In this document: positions 1 to 7,966 of the stretch, piece by piece
Position numbering within the stretch: the stretch's first letter is position 1
Layout: each line of letters starts with the position of its first letter
Origin: Actinokineospora diospyrosa
GTDB taxonomy: Bacteria > Actinomycetota > Actinomycetes > Mycobacteriales > Pseudonocardiaceae
Reading direction: 5' to 3'
NCBI RefSeq assembly: GCF_024171925.1
Contig: NZ_JAMTCO010000003.1
Location: 62,001 to 126,000, forward strand
DNA: 64,000 nt
Notes under the pieces: model-generated
The model's database searches: none
Seen by the model: the letters and a program-made list of their open reading frames with translations, nothing else
Told to the model about the DNA's origin: nothing
Program-made: the position numbers and the translations under genes

Positions 1-2133
1 GTCGATCCCGTGCCGGAACAGCGCGGGCATCGCCACCGCCGTCACCGAGTCCAGCACGACCAACCCCAGCACCAGCCCCAACGCCCACCGCGCGGGCCGC
101 AGCAGCCCCCGCAGCCGGAACCCGGGATCGGGCGCCGTCGGGTCCTCGCCGCGCAGGTCCGGCACCTCGACCGCCGGTGGCAGCGCCCGGACCGCAGCCA
201 GCAACTCCTCCGTCGCGGGCGTCCCGCTCACGGCAGCGGCGGCAGCACCGCCACCCATCCGCCCCCCGGGCCCCGCCCCGGGCCGCATCACGGACTCGGT
301 CGCCCGGACCGCCGCCGGGGCCTCAGGTGCCGTGTCCGGCCACAGCGCGGGGGTGATCCCGTCCGGGCCCGGCGCCGAGTCGGTGCTGGGCCCGGCGGGC
401 TGCTCGATCGCCTCACCCGGCCCGGCCAGCAGCGACCGGTACAGCGCGCACCGCGCCGTCAGCTCCGCGTGCGTGCCGACGTCGACCAACTCGCCCCCGT
501 CGAGCACCGCGATCCGGTCGGCCAGCGCCAACGTCGACCGCCGGTGCGCGATCAGCAGCGTCGTGCGCTCCGCGGTCACCGCGCGCAGCGTGTCGTGGAT
601 CGCCGACTCCGTCAGCGTGTCCACCGCCGAGGTCGCGTCGTCGAGCACCAGCACCCTCGGGTCCGACAGCAGCGCCCTGGCCAGGGCCACCCGCTGCCGC
701 TGCCCGCCCGACAGCGTCAACCCGCGCTCACCGACCACGGTGTCGTACCCGTTGGGCAGCGCCTCGATGAACTCGTGCGCCTGCGCCGCCCGCGCCGCCG
801 CCTCGATGTCCACGGCGGTGGCCTCGGGTCTGCCGTAGGCGATGTTGGCGCCCACCGTGTCCGAGAACAGGAACGCCTCCTCGAACACCACCCCCACCGC
901 GCGGCGCAACGACGCCAGCCGCAGCTCCCGCAGGTCGACCCCGCCGACCCGGATCGCGCCGGACTGCACGTCGTAGAACCGGGGCAGCAGCAGCGACACC
1001 GTCGACTTGCCCGACCCGGCGGTGCCCACCAGCGCCACCGTCTCCCCGGGCGAGATCCGCAGGCTCACCCCGGCGAGCACCGGCTCACTGCGCGTGTACC
1101 CGAACCGCACGTCTTCCAGCTCGACCGCGACCGGACCGGCGGGCACGTCCACCGCGTCCGGCTTCTCGGTCACGTCCGGCTGCGAGTCGACCAGCTCGAA
1201 GACCCGCTCCACCCCGGCCCTGGCCAGCTGCGCGTTCACCAGCAGCCCGGCCAACATCCTGGTCGGCCCCACCAGGTTCGCCACGTACCCGGCGAACGCC
1301 AGGAACGTGCCCAGCGTGACCTGCCCGCGCAGCGCCATGTACCCGCCGAGCGCCAGCACCGCCACCTGCCCCGCCGCGGGCATCGCCACCAGCGTCGCCG
1401 CGGGCCGCGAGGTGATCCTGGCGCTGCGCATCCGCTCCGCGAACAGCCGCCGCGCCGCCTTCTCCAGCCGGGTGACCTCCTTGGCCTCCTGGCCGAACCC
1501 CTTCACCACGCGCACCCCGGTGACGGTCTCCTCGACCCGCTGCGCCACGTCGGCCGCGCTCTGCTGCGCCGACCAGGTCGCCGGGAACAGCCGCTTCCTG
1601 CTCCGCGCGGCCACCACCGCCACCACCGGCGTCACCACCAGCGCGACGATCGTCAGCAGCGGCGAGAGCCACAACATCGCCGCCAGCGCCAGCAGCGCGA
1701 ACACCACCGTGCCCACCGACAGCGGCACCATCATCAGCAGGCCCTGCACCAGCTGCAGGTCGGTGATCGACCGGGACACCACCTGCCCGGTGCGCAGCGC
1801 GTCCTGCTTGCCGCCATCGAGGCGCTGAACCGCCCCGAACACCGCTTGCCGCAGGTCGTGCTGCACGTCCAGGGCGAGCCTGCCGCCCAGGTAGCGGCGC
1901 AGGAAGGCACTCGCGAAGCTCAGCACCTCCATCGCGACCAGCCCGGCCGCCAACCCGGCCAGCCCGTCGGTGTGCCCGGCCACCGCGCCGTCGACGACGA
2001 ACTTGACCAGCAGCGGACCCGCCGCCTGGAAGCCGACGCCGACCACCGAGGCGGCCATGGCGAGCAGCACCAGGGTGCGGTGCCGCCAGCAGGCGGCGCT
2101 GAGTCGGCGGATCCAGCCGGGGGAGGTGCTCAC
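1..2133 (-). CDS. Fused ABC exporter (TMD-NBD-TMD...), 3' end outside window
   Basis: The protein starts at a GTG (2133) and runs off the left edge, so only about 710 residues are visible. A six-helix type I exporter domain fills roughly residues 20-330. Then comes an ATPase domain with Walker A GTAGSGKST near residue 370, signature LSGGQRQR near 473 and Walker B LVLDDATSAVD. The usual catalytic Glu of Walker B is Asp, as in the degenerate site of heterodimeric exporters (established for that family). A Pro/Gly-rich linker is followed by the start of a second membrane domain at the window edge, so both half-transporters appear fused in one chain. The substrate is unknown; lipid or drug export is likely from the family. 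No clear ribosome site precedes the GTG. Confidence 0.9.
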   Translation of the reverse strand, partial: MSTSPGWIRRLSAACWRHRTLVLLAMAASVVGVGFQAAGPLLVKFVVDGAVAGHTDGLAGLAAGLVAMEVLSFASAFLRRYLGGRLALDVQHDLRQAVFGAVQRLDGGKQDALRTGQVVSRSITDLQLVQGLLMMVPLSVGTVVFALLALAAMLWLSPLLTIVALVVTPVVAVVAARSRKRLFPATWSAQQSAADVAQRVEETVTGVRVVKGFGQEAKEVTRLEKAARRLFAERMRSARITSRPAATLVAMPAAGQVAVLALGGYMALRGQVTLGTFLAFAGYVANLVGPTRMLAGLLVNAQLARAGVERVFELVDSQPDVTEKPDAVDVPAGPVAVELEDVRFGYTRSEPVLAGVSLRISPGETVALVGTAGSGKSTVSLLLPRFYDVQSGAIRVGGVDLRELRLASLRRAVGVVFEEAFLFSDTVGANIAYGRPEATAVDIEAAARAAQAHEFIEALPNGYDTVVGERGLTLSGGQRQRVALARALLSDPRVLVLDDATSAVDTLTESAIHDTLRAVTAERTTLLIAHRRSTLALADRIAVLDGGELVDVGTHAELTARCALYRSLLAGPGEAIEQPAGPSTDSAPGPDGITPALWPDTAPEAPAAVRATESVMRPGAGPGGRMGGGAAAAAVSGTPATEELLAAVRALPPAVEVPDLRGEDPTAPDPGFRLRGLLRPARWALGLVLGLVVLDSVTAVAMPALFRHGID

Positions 2134-2457
2134 CTGGCCAGCGTAGGCAGGTGGCCGCCCGCTGCGGGGATGGCGGCTTCGGGCTGTGGGTGGCTCGGGG
2201 GGTTGTGGATAACTCCCGGGCCTGATCCGGGGGGCGGTGGATGAGGGGACGGGTGGTGCGTGGGGGTGTGACACACGTGCGGGACCGCGAAGTAGGGCGG
2301 GGCCGTGCGTGTGGCTCGATGGGGCGAGCTCGTGGTGCGTGGAGCTCTTATGGCGCCTGCGTGGGCTGCAGCGGTGTGGCCGTGCTGGGGCTGGGAGTGC
2401 GGTCGGCTCGGTGGCGCCGAGCATCGACGTGGTCTGCGGTGGTTGCTAGTGCGGTGG

Positions 2458-2602
2458 GCTCGATGGGGCGAACTTGTTTTGCGCGGGGCCCCTACAACAC
2501 CCGTGGCAGGTCCGCACAGCAGGGGCCGAAAAGACTGGCCCTGCCGCGAGGAAACGCTACGGGTGTTGTCCCCCCGCGCAAAACAAGTCCGCCCCATCGA
2601 GC
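2458..2602. repeat. 145-bp structured inverted-repeat element, copy 1
   Basis: The 31-base outer arms (2458-2488 and 2572-2602) pair with one A.C mismatch. Inside are an 11-bp perfect helix (2494-2504 with 2559-2569) and a small hairpin around the loop CGAAAAGACT (near 2526-2537). A second copy, also exactly 145 bases, is at 47713-47857; hand alignment shows about 14 differences. No target-site duplication and no open frame specific to the element were seen. It could be a non-autonomous palindromic mobile repeat, a bidirectional terminator or a structured RNA; the sequence alone does not decide. Confidence 0.85.
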
Positions 2603-2682
2603 AGGGGTGGGGTGGTGGGGTTGGTGGGGGGTGTGCACAGCTGCTCTATCGAGCAGGGGGGTGGTGCCGCAGCTTCTAAGCA

Positions 2683-2716
2683 CAACGGTGCCTACCGCGA
2701 GCGGTAGGCACCGTTG
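2683..2716 (-). terminator. Intrinsic terminator of the ABC-2 operon
   Basis: A perfect inverted repeat (CAACGGTGCCTACCGC, 4-base loop, then its complement) lies about 25 bases beyond the permease stop. It is the likely end of the minus-strand ABC operon. Confidence 0.8.
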
Positions 2717-2740
2717 ACCTCGTATAGCCGGAGGGGTGGA

Positions 2741-3643
2741 TCAGGTGATGTCGCGGCGGGCGTTGCGCAGCAGGCCTAGGCCGAACAGCAGGGCGGTCCA
2801 GCCGAGGAAGATCAAGCCGCTGATCCACAGGGAGAACGCGCCTGGTGCGCCTGCGATGACCCGCATTGCGGTCTCGATCCGGTCGTGCGCGGTCGCGGTG
2901 ATCTCGCCGCCGCGGTCGAGCACTAGCGACTGCAGTTGGTCGACCAGCAGTGCCGACGCCGTGGAGCCGGTGAGGCCGTTCGCCGAGCCGTTGGGCAGGA
3001 TGCCTGCCAGGTGCGGCGCGTCGGTGCTCGCTGCGAGCAGGAGCTCGCCGAAGGGGCCGACGACCAGGGAGTAGACCAGCAGGATCACGATCGCGCCGGT
3101 TGTGGAGCCCATCAGCGCGCCGACGCCGAGGCCGATGAGGGTCCACAGCACGATCTGGATGATCCCGGCGAGCACGATCAGGAACCACTGCTTGCCCTCG
3201 GGCAGGTAGTTGCTGCTGGAGCCGACCGCGGTGCCCGCGCTGACCAGCAGTGCCACCGCGACGCCGTAGATCAGGCCCCAGATGACGTAGGTGACCGCCT
3301 TGGCACTGAGCACCGCGGCCTTGGTCGGACCGGTCAGGAACGTGGTGGTGATCGTGCGGTGCCGCAGCTCGGAGGCGATGCCGATCGCGCCGAAGATCAT
3401 CGGGAAGATCGAGGCGAGGTTCATCGCCCTGGTCAGCGCGACCACCGACCAGGAGATCTCGTCGATGGACACCCCGAAGCCGCGGAAGGTCGAGTCGTTG
3501 GTGACCTCGTCGGCCAGTTCGGTGGCCAGCGCGGCCCAGCCCCACGCGGCCAGGAACGCCACGGCGAGCGCCGGGATCAGCAGCGCCCACCACAGCTTGG
3601 TGGTGAGGATCTTGCGGAACTCCGCGGTGATCAAGTTGCCCAT
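2741..3643 (-). CDS. ABC-2 type transporter permease
   Basis: A 300-residue integral membrane protein starting MGNLITAEFRKILTTKLWW, the typical ABC-2 opening: a short cytoplasmic helix with a charged stretch, then the first membrane span. About six hydrophobic segments follow (near residues 20-40, 65-85, 105-130, 140-165, 175-195, 270-290). Its ATG overlaps the stop of the ATPase gene by one base (TGATG), so the two are translationally coupled and should form one transporter. Family members move drugs, lipids or polysaccharides; nothing here fixes the substrate. Confidence 0.9.
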   Translation of the reverse strand: MGNLITAEFRKILTTKLWWALLIPALAVAFLAAWGWAALATELADEVTNDSTFRGFGVSIDEISWSVVALTRAMNLASIFPMIFGAIGIASELRHRTITTTFLTGPTKAAVLSAKAVTYVIWGLIYGVAVALLVSAGTAVGSSSNYLPEGKQWFLIVLAGIIQIVLWTLIGLGVGALMGSTTGAIVILLVYSLVVGPFGELLLAASTDAPHLAGILPNGSANGLTGSTASALLVDQLQSLVLDRGGEITATAHDRIETAMRVIAGAPGAFSLWISGLIFLGWTALLFGLGLLRNARRDIT

Positions 3644-5151
3644 CAGGCCTTGCCCCCCTCGCCGGTCGAGTCCTGGCCGGGGGCCTCGCCACTGGGTGTG
3701 TCCGGTGTTGTCGGTGGTTGCGCGTCCGGGGGCGGCGGCGCGGGCGCGACCTCCACCGGCTTCGGCTGCTCGGCAACCGCCTGGGTGGGCTGCTCCTCGC
3801 TCAACGCGCTCGGCGGCTGCGACTCAGCCGGTGGCGCTACCGGAGCTACTGGCGCTACCGGAGCCTGCGGCGCAGGCGGAGGTACTGGAGCCTGGTAGGG
3901 CGAGGTGGGCTGCGGCGCCTGGTAGGGCGAAGTCTGCTGGTACGGCTGCTGCACCTGCTGCTGGTACGGCTGCTGGTACTGCGGCGCTTGCGGCGCCACC
4001 GGAGCCTGGTACGCCCCGTACTGCGGAGCCTGCTGCTGGTAGCCCTGCTGCGGGTACCCCTGCTGGTACGGCTGCTGCTGCGGGAACTGCACAGCCTGCG
4101 GACCGGCCTGGTAGGGCGAGGCCTGCGGCACCGGCGAACCGAAGCCGGACACCTGCTGCCCGCTGTCGAACCCGGGTGGCGCGTACCCCTGCTGCCCGGT
4201 CCACTGCCCACTGGTCAGCCGGAAGAACAGCTGCTCCAGATCGGCCTGCTCCTCCTGCACCCCGTACAGCGCGATGCCCGCCTTGCTGGCGATGTCGCCG
4301 ACCTGCTGCACCGTGGCGTCCACGACCGCGAGCCGACCATCCGGCAGCGGCGTCACAGCGGTGATCCCGGCCTCTTGTAGCGCGGCCGCGAGGGCTTGAG
4401 CGTCAGCGGGCTGCACAAGTACGCGGCTCTGCTGCGAACGCCGCAGTTCGTCGAGGGCGCCGTAGTACACCGTCTGACCGCGGCTGACGATCACGACCTG
4501 GTCGATCGTCTGCTCGACCTCGGCCAGCAAGTGGCTCGAGATCAGCACCGTCCGCCCGGTCGCGGCGAAGGACTTCAAGAACGTCCGCAGCCAGGCGATG
4601 CCTTCCGGGTCCAACCCGTTGGCTGGCTCGTCGAGCACCAAGACCTGCGGATCCCCCAGGAGCGCGGTCGCCAGTGCCAGCCGCTGCTTCATGCCGAGGG
4701 AGAACCCGCCCGCCTTGCGCATGCCCGCCCCGGCGAGGCCGACCAGCTGCAACACCTCGATCGCCCGCTGGTCGGGCAGCCCCATCGCGGCCGCGTACAC
4801 CCGCAGGTGGTTGATCGCGGAGCGCTTCGGGTGGAAGCCCTGGGCCTCCAACACCGCGCCCACCACGCGACCCGGGTTGCCCAACCGGTGGAAGGGCTGA
4901 CCGTTGATGGTCGCCTCACCCGCCGTCGGGTTCACCAACCCCAACAGCATCCGCAGCGTCGTCGTCTTACCGGCGCCGTTGGGCCCGAGGAACCCCGTCA
5001 CCGACCCCGGCTCCACCTGGAAGCTCAGGTTCTGCACCGCTGCCACCTGACCGAAGTTCTTGGTCAGGCCACGCACCACGATGCGGCCACTACCGTCCTG
5101 CACAGGCTCCTCCAGCTCGCCGACCCTGTCGTGGCGGACATCTTGCCCCAT
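3643..5151 (-). CDS. ABC transporter ATPase with Gln/Pro-rich C-terminal tail
   Basis: The partner ATPase of the downstream permease, 502 residues from the ATG at 5151 (an upstream in-frame start at 5184 would add 11). Walker A GPNGAGKT, a signature-like LGMKQ and Walker B VLVLDEPANGLDP are intact, so it should hydrolyse ATP. The core looks like the BcrA/CcmA-type ATPases of antibiotic or peptide exporters. Unusually, the last 188 residues (315-502) are low-complexity, built from PYQQ, YQAP and APVAP runs followed by an acidic/Pro end. Family ATPases normally stop near 310. The tail resembles disordered Q/P tails of actinobacterial cell-pole or membrane proteins; its role is unknown. Confidence 0.92.
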   Translation of the reverse strand: MGQDVRHDRVGELEEPVQDGSGRIVVRGLTKNFGQVAAVQNLSFQVEPGSVTGFLGPNGAGKTTTLRMLLGLVNPTAGEATINGQPFHRLGNPGRVVGAVLEAQGFHPKRSAINHLRVYAAAMGLPDQRAIEVLQLVGLAGAGMRKAGGFSLGMKQRLALATALLGDPQVLVLDEPANGLDPEGIAWLRTFLKSFAATGRTVLISSHLLAEVEQTIDQVVIVSRGQTVYYGALDELRRSQQSRVLVQPADAQALAAALQEAGITAVTPLPDGRLAVVDATVQQVGDIASKAGIALYGVQEEQADLEQLFFRLTSGQWTGQQGYAPPGFDSGQQVSGFGSPVPQASPYQAGPQAVQFPQQQPYQQGYPQQGYQQQAPQYGAYQAPVAPQAPQYQQPYQQQVQQPYQQTSPYQAPQPTSPYQAPVPPPAPQAPVAPVAPVAPPAESQPPSALSEEQPTQAVAEQPKPVEVAPAPPPPDAQPPTTPDTPSGEAPGQDSTGEGGKA

Positions 5152-5229
5152 GCCCACCCCGGCCGGTGACGACCTGGCCAACAAAACCGGCAGACCCGCC
5201 CGAACCGTTCACCCAGGTCCGCCCGGACG

Positions 5230-5691
5230 TCACCCCGCGTCAGCGCGCCGTTCGCCGTGGTGCCCGTCGCGCACAACGGGTATCCGAGCGGTCACCTCGC
5301 ACGGCGACTCCGGCGGCACCAACCTGGCCTGCCTCGCGAAGGGGTTGCGCAGCGGCTTCTTGCGCTCACGATGCGGGACACCCTCGCCGATCAAGTGTTC
5401 GTGGGCCATCCGCCACACCTGGCAGGGCCACCGCTTCCCGCGCAGACCCGCCGGGCACGCCTCGCAGCGGCTCTCCTCGTCCGGCTGGTGCACCGTCAAC
5501 AACAGCCGCCACCCGTCGGCCAACCTGCTGATCTCCGCCCGCGCCAGCGGCAACAACGTCGTCGCGTCGGCCGAGTCCGCGGCCTCGTCCAGCAACGCCA
5601 ACCTGCGCAACACCGCGGCCCGCAGCGGATCGCCCCCGTCCTCGGGCGCGCCACCACCCCGCTCGCGGTCGGCACCCCCCGAGCGCCACAT
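5230..5691 (-). CDS. Hypothetical protein with C-x2-C...WPC motif
   Basis: A 153-residue protein of unknown function starting MWRSGGADRERG, 8 bases past the stop of the small upstream gene. The middle is helical and Leu/Ala-rich. A Cys cluster CEACPAG...WPCQVWRMAHEHL follows, with a Cys-x2-Cys and a third Cys before a conserved Trp-Arg-Ala-His block. Proteins with such a WPC/WRxAH block are common in actinobacteria, and a metal site is possible. The Arg/Pro-rich C-terminus is low-complexity. It sits in line with the ABC pair and may share its transcript. The frame is open further upstream (to 5886), but that part overlaps the upstream gene. Confidence 0.6.
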   Translation of the reverse strand: MWRSGGADRERGGGAPEDGGDPLRAAVLRRLALLDEAADSADATTLLPLARAEISRLADGWRLLLTVHQPDEESRCEACPAGLRGKRWPCQVWRMAHEHLIGEGVPHRERKKPLRNPFARQARLVPPESPCEVTARIPVVRDGHHGERRADAG

Positions 5692-5699
5692 GACCCGGA

Positions 5700-5900
5700 T
5701 CAGCCCGCCGCGCCGTCGAGCGCCCGGCCCGCCGCCTGGTCCAGGACCAATCCCAACGACCGGGTCTGCTGGGCCGACAACACCGCGGAGGCCCCCGGCG
5801 GCGGCACCAGCACGACCCGGTCGTCCTCGACCAGCACGGTCAACGCGCGGTCCCTGCCGAAGGGGTCGTGGCACCCGACACACCACCGAGGCTCAGTCAC
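5700..5900 (-). CDS. Small hypothetical protein with CxxCH motif
   Basis: A 66-residue protein, MTEPRWCVGCHDPFGRDRAL at the start, followed by a short beta-rich stretch and an Ala-rich helix. The WCVGCH segment could bind a metal. It is the first gene of a minus-strand run with the next small Cys-containing gene and the ABC pair. The function is not recognisable. Confidence rests on the sensible N-terminus and the tight 8-base spacing to the next gene. Confidence 0.5.
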   Translation of the reverse strand: MTEPRWCVGCHDPFGRDRALTVLVEDDRVVLVPPPGASAVLSAQQTRSLGLVLDQAAGRALDGAAG

Positions 5901-6065
5901 TGATCAAACATCGACCGAACCCGGCCCGCACCCAAGCCGCCACCGGCGGATTCACCCCATCGCGAGCATTCTCACCCGATGGGGCTCAATGTCGTTCGAC
6001 AAGTAATCGCGACACACCCACCCCCCGATGCGGCACAACCGGGCGAATGCGCATAAGCTAGGAAC

Positions 6066-6165
6066 CGGTGGCCCGCTCCCAGTGACCCCCAGGCTGGTTG
6101 AGCGGGCCGCCTCCACAACAGGCAACCCATGCCCGCGAAGAGCGCGGGCGTGGGTTGTTTCGTCA
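6066..6165 (+). ncRNA. Candidate small RNA
   Basis: A -10-like TAAGCT at 6054-6059 precedes an 8-bp inverted repeat (6070-6077 with 6101-6108) enclosing a C-rich loop, then a terminator hairpin (6124-6156) and a T-rich run. There is no start codon or ribosome site between them, and no -35 box is clear. It looks like a short free-standing transcript of about 100 nt. It matches no RNA family I can name; ends are estimates. Confidence 0.4.
6124..6156 (+). terminator. Intrinsic terminator
   Basis: A 13-bp stem with one G-T pair (AACCCATGCCCGC with GCGGGCGTGGGTT), a 7-base loop, then GTTTCGTCATTT. It ends the candidate small RNA on the plus strand. Confidence 0.65.
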
Positions 6166-6481
6166 TTTCACCCGGGGGCCGAGCCCCCGGACCCCCACGG
6201 TGCGGAAACGGCGCCCAACCAGCGTGGTCCAGGGGGTTGACGGGGGAACCTGTGGGCCCTGGCGGGCCCACGGTTCGTCAGGGGAGAGGGCTGGGGGCGG
6301 TGGCCGGGGGGCGGGGAGTGGGGGGCGGGGAGTGAGGGTGGGATTGTCACCCGTGGGGGTGAAATTTGTGTGGGGGTGGGTGGGGGTTGTTGGGGCGGGG
6401 GAATGTTTACTTCTGCAAGAGGATGGCGTTTTTCTGCCATGTGTATGCATTGTTTAGCGATCCACTTCCCTGGGGGAAGGG

Positions 6482-6537
6482 GCGAGGCGGCGTACCGGCG
6501 CTCTGATCCCTGCTTGCAGAGGGCCGGTACGCCTCGC
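6482..6537 (-). terminator. Bulged hairpin downstream of ald
   Basis: Outer arms GCGAGGC...GTACCGGC and GCCGGTACGCCTCGC pair over 15 bp with a 3-base bulge on one side. An inner CTCTG/CAGAG stem caps the structure. It lies about 150 bases beyond the alanine dehydrogenase stop and is the nearest candidate terminator. No clear T-run follows, so it may instead be a processing or stabilising element. Confidence 0.4.
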
Positions 6538-6690
6538 TAGCCGACCGGTGGGGTGTTGCTCGGCACCGAGGGCACCGGGGCCGGGCGGCATTGGGGGTTG
6601 GGGCACCGTGGCCCGGGGGGCCAGGTGCGGTGGGGGGTGAGAGGGGTGAGGCGGGGTGGTGAAGAGGGAGTGGGTCCTCGGGGGGGGCTC

Positions 6691-7806
6691 TTAGACGAGG
6701 ACGGACTCTAGGGGGGTGCTGGGGAGGTTGTGGGCCTCGGCGACGGGGGTGTTGGTGAGGTGGCCCTGGTGGGTGTTGAGGCCGAGGGCGAGGGCCTTGT
6801 CGCCGTTGAGGGCCTTGTGCCAGCCCTGGTTGGCCAGCGCGACGGCGTAGGGCAGCGTCACGTTGGTGAGGGCGTAGGTCGAGGTGTTCGGGACCGCGCC
6901 GGGCATGTTGGCCACGCAGTAGAAGATCGAGTTGTGCACCGGGTAGGTGGGCTCGGCGTGCGTGGTCGGGCGGGAGTCCTCGAAGCAGCCGCCCTGGTCG
7001 ATGGCGATGTCGACGAGCACCGAGCCCGGCTTCATCTGCGCGACCAGCGCGTTGGAGATCAGCGTCGGCGCCTTGGCGCCGGGCACCAGCACGGCGCCGA
7101 TGACCAGGTCCGCCTCCTTGGCCGACTGCTCGACGGCGTACCGGTTGGACGCCAGGGTGCGCACCCGGCCGTTGAACTGCGCGTCCAGCTGGCGCAGCCG
7201 GTCGACGTTGGTGTCGAGCACGGTGACGTCCGCGCCGAGGCCGAGGGCGATGGTGGCCGCGTTGACGCCGGACACGCCGCCGCCGATGACGACGACCTTC
7301 GCGGGCAGCACGCCGGGCACGCCACCGGGCAGCACGCCGCGGCCGCCGGAGGGCTTCATCAGCGCGAACGCGCCGACCTGCGGGGCCAGCCGACCGGCCA
7401 CCTCGGACATCGGGGCCAGCAGCGGCAGCGCGCCGTTGGCGGTCTGCACGGTCTCGTAGGCGATCGCGGTGGTGCCCGCGGCCAGCAGCGCCCGGGTCAG
7501 CGCCTCGTCGGCGGCCAGGTGCAGGTAGGTGAAGAGGGTCTGGCCCGCGCGCAGCCGCGGGTACTCGACCGCGATGGGCTCCTTGACCTTGAGCACGAGC
7601 TCGCCCTCGGACCACACGTCGTCCGCGGTGGCCAGCACCTTGGCACCCGCGGCCAGGTACTCCTCGTCGGTGATGGCCGAGCCGAGGCCCGCGCCCGCCT
7701 CGACGAACACGTCGTGGCCGCGAGAGGTCAGCTCGTGCGCCCCAGCGGGCGTCAGCGCCACCCGGTACTCGTGGTTCTTGATCTCACGGGGAACGGCGAT
7801 CTTCAC
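6691..7806 (-). CDS. ald: Alanine dehydrogenase
   Basis: NAD-dependent alanine dehydrogenase (L-alanine + NAD + water to pyruvate + ammonia + NADH), 371 residues, the normal family length. The start is the GTG at 7806 after a GAGGA site, giving [17 protein letters not shown]; the frame stays open upstream but lacks support. Substrate residues Arg15, Lys75 and His96 and the NAD-binding [12 protein letters not shown] are present. The gene follows a PucR-type regulator in the same orientation, 160 bases apart. A perfect palindrome (7919-7935) lies in that gap and is the likely operator. It probably serves alanine catabolism or redox balance at low oxygen, as in other actinobacteria. Confidence 0.97.
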   Translation of the reverse strand: MKIAVPREIKNHEYRVALTPAGAHELTSRGHDVFVEAGAGLGSAITDEEYLAAGAKVLATADDVWSEGELVLKVKEPIAVEYPRLRAGQTLFTYLHLAADEALTRALLAAGTTAIAYETVQTANGALPLLAPMSEVAGRLAPQVGAFALMKPSGGRGVLPGGVPGVLPAKVVVIGGGVSGVNAATIALGLGADVTVLDTNVDRLRQLDAQFNGRVRTLASNRYAVEQSAKEADLVIGAVLVPGAKAPTLISNALVAQMKPGSVLVDIAIDQGGCFEDSRPTTHAEPTYPVHNSIFYCVANMPGAVPNTSTYALTNVTLPYAVALANQGWHKALNGDKALALGLNTHQGHLTNTPVAEAHNLPSTPLESVLV

Positions 7807-7918
7807 CGGGGCTGTCCTCTCGGGTCCGTGGCTAGGCCATCTGGGGTGTTGTGTACCACGGTCGTGCAGCGCAGAGCGCCTGTCATCGTTCTGCGGCACC
7901 GAGAGTATTCGTGCTCCG

Positions 7919-7935
7919 TTGTGCTCGCAGCACAA
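7919..7935. promoter_or_regulatory. Palindromic operator candidate upstream of ald
   Basis: TTGTGCT-CGC-AGCACAA is a perfect 17-base palindrome, 113 bases upstream of the ald start and about 30 bases after the PucR stop. Lrp-type AldR or PucR-type regulators are known to control ald in relatives; which protein binds here is inference. Confidence 0.55.
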
Positions 7936-7966
7936 TCACCGACGGGCTACCCCGTCCGGTCGGGGA

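Larger units (their letters stand above)
2134..2740. other. Gene-free region with nested repeats
   Basis: No credible gene lies between the exporter start and the permease stop. The region holds a 145-bp inverted-repeat element (2458-2602). A 14-base copy of its left end lies at 2314-2327 and a 12-base copy of its right flank at 2648-2659. There is also one perfect reverse-oriented DnaA-box nonamer (2204-2212, TTATCCACA on the minus strand) and the permease terminator. Short open frames on both strands run straight through the palindrome and are treated as chance. Confidence 0.7.
5901..6690. other. 790-base gene-free region
   Basis: No protein gene is supported here. It holds a candidate small RNA with its terminator (about 6066-6165), a long G-rich low-complexity tract (about 6240-6420) and a bulged hairpin (6482-6537) downstream of alanine dehydrogenase. 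Open frames in the G-rich tract are compositional artefacts. Confidence 0.65.

Noticed and set aside
10-2244. Long plus-strand open frame opposite the ABC exporter
   Set aside because: It is Arg/Pro/His-rich shadow reading on the complementary strand of a clear transporter; no ribosome site.
2241-2717. Small open frames through the first repeat region
   Set aside because: They run through a 145-bp palindrome and its neighbours, so the reading is an artefact of the repeat.
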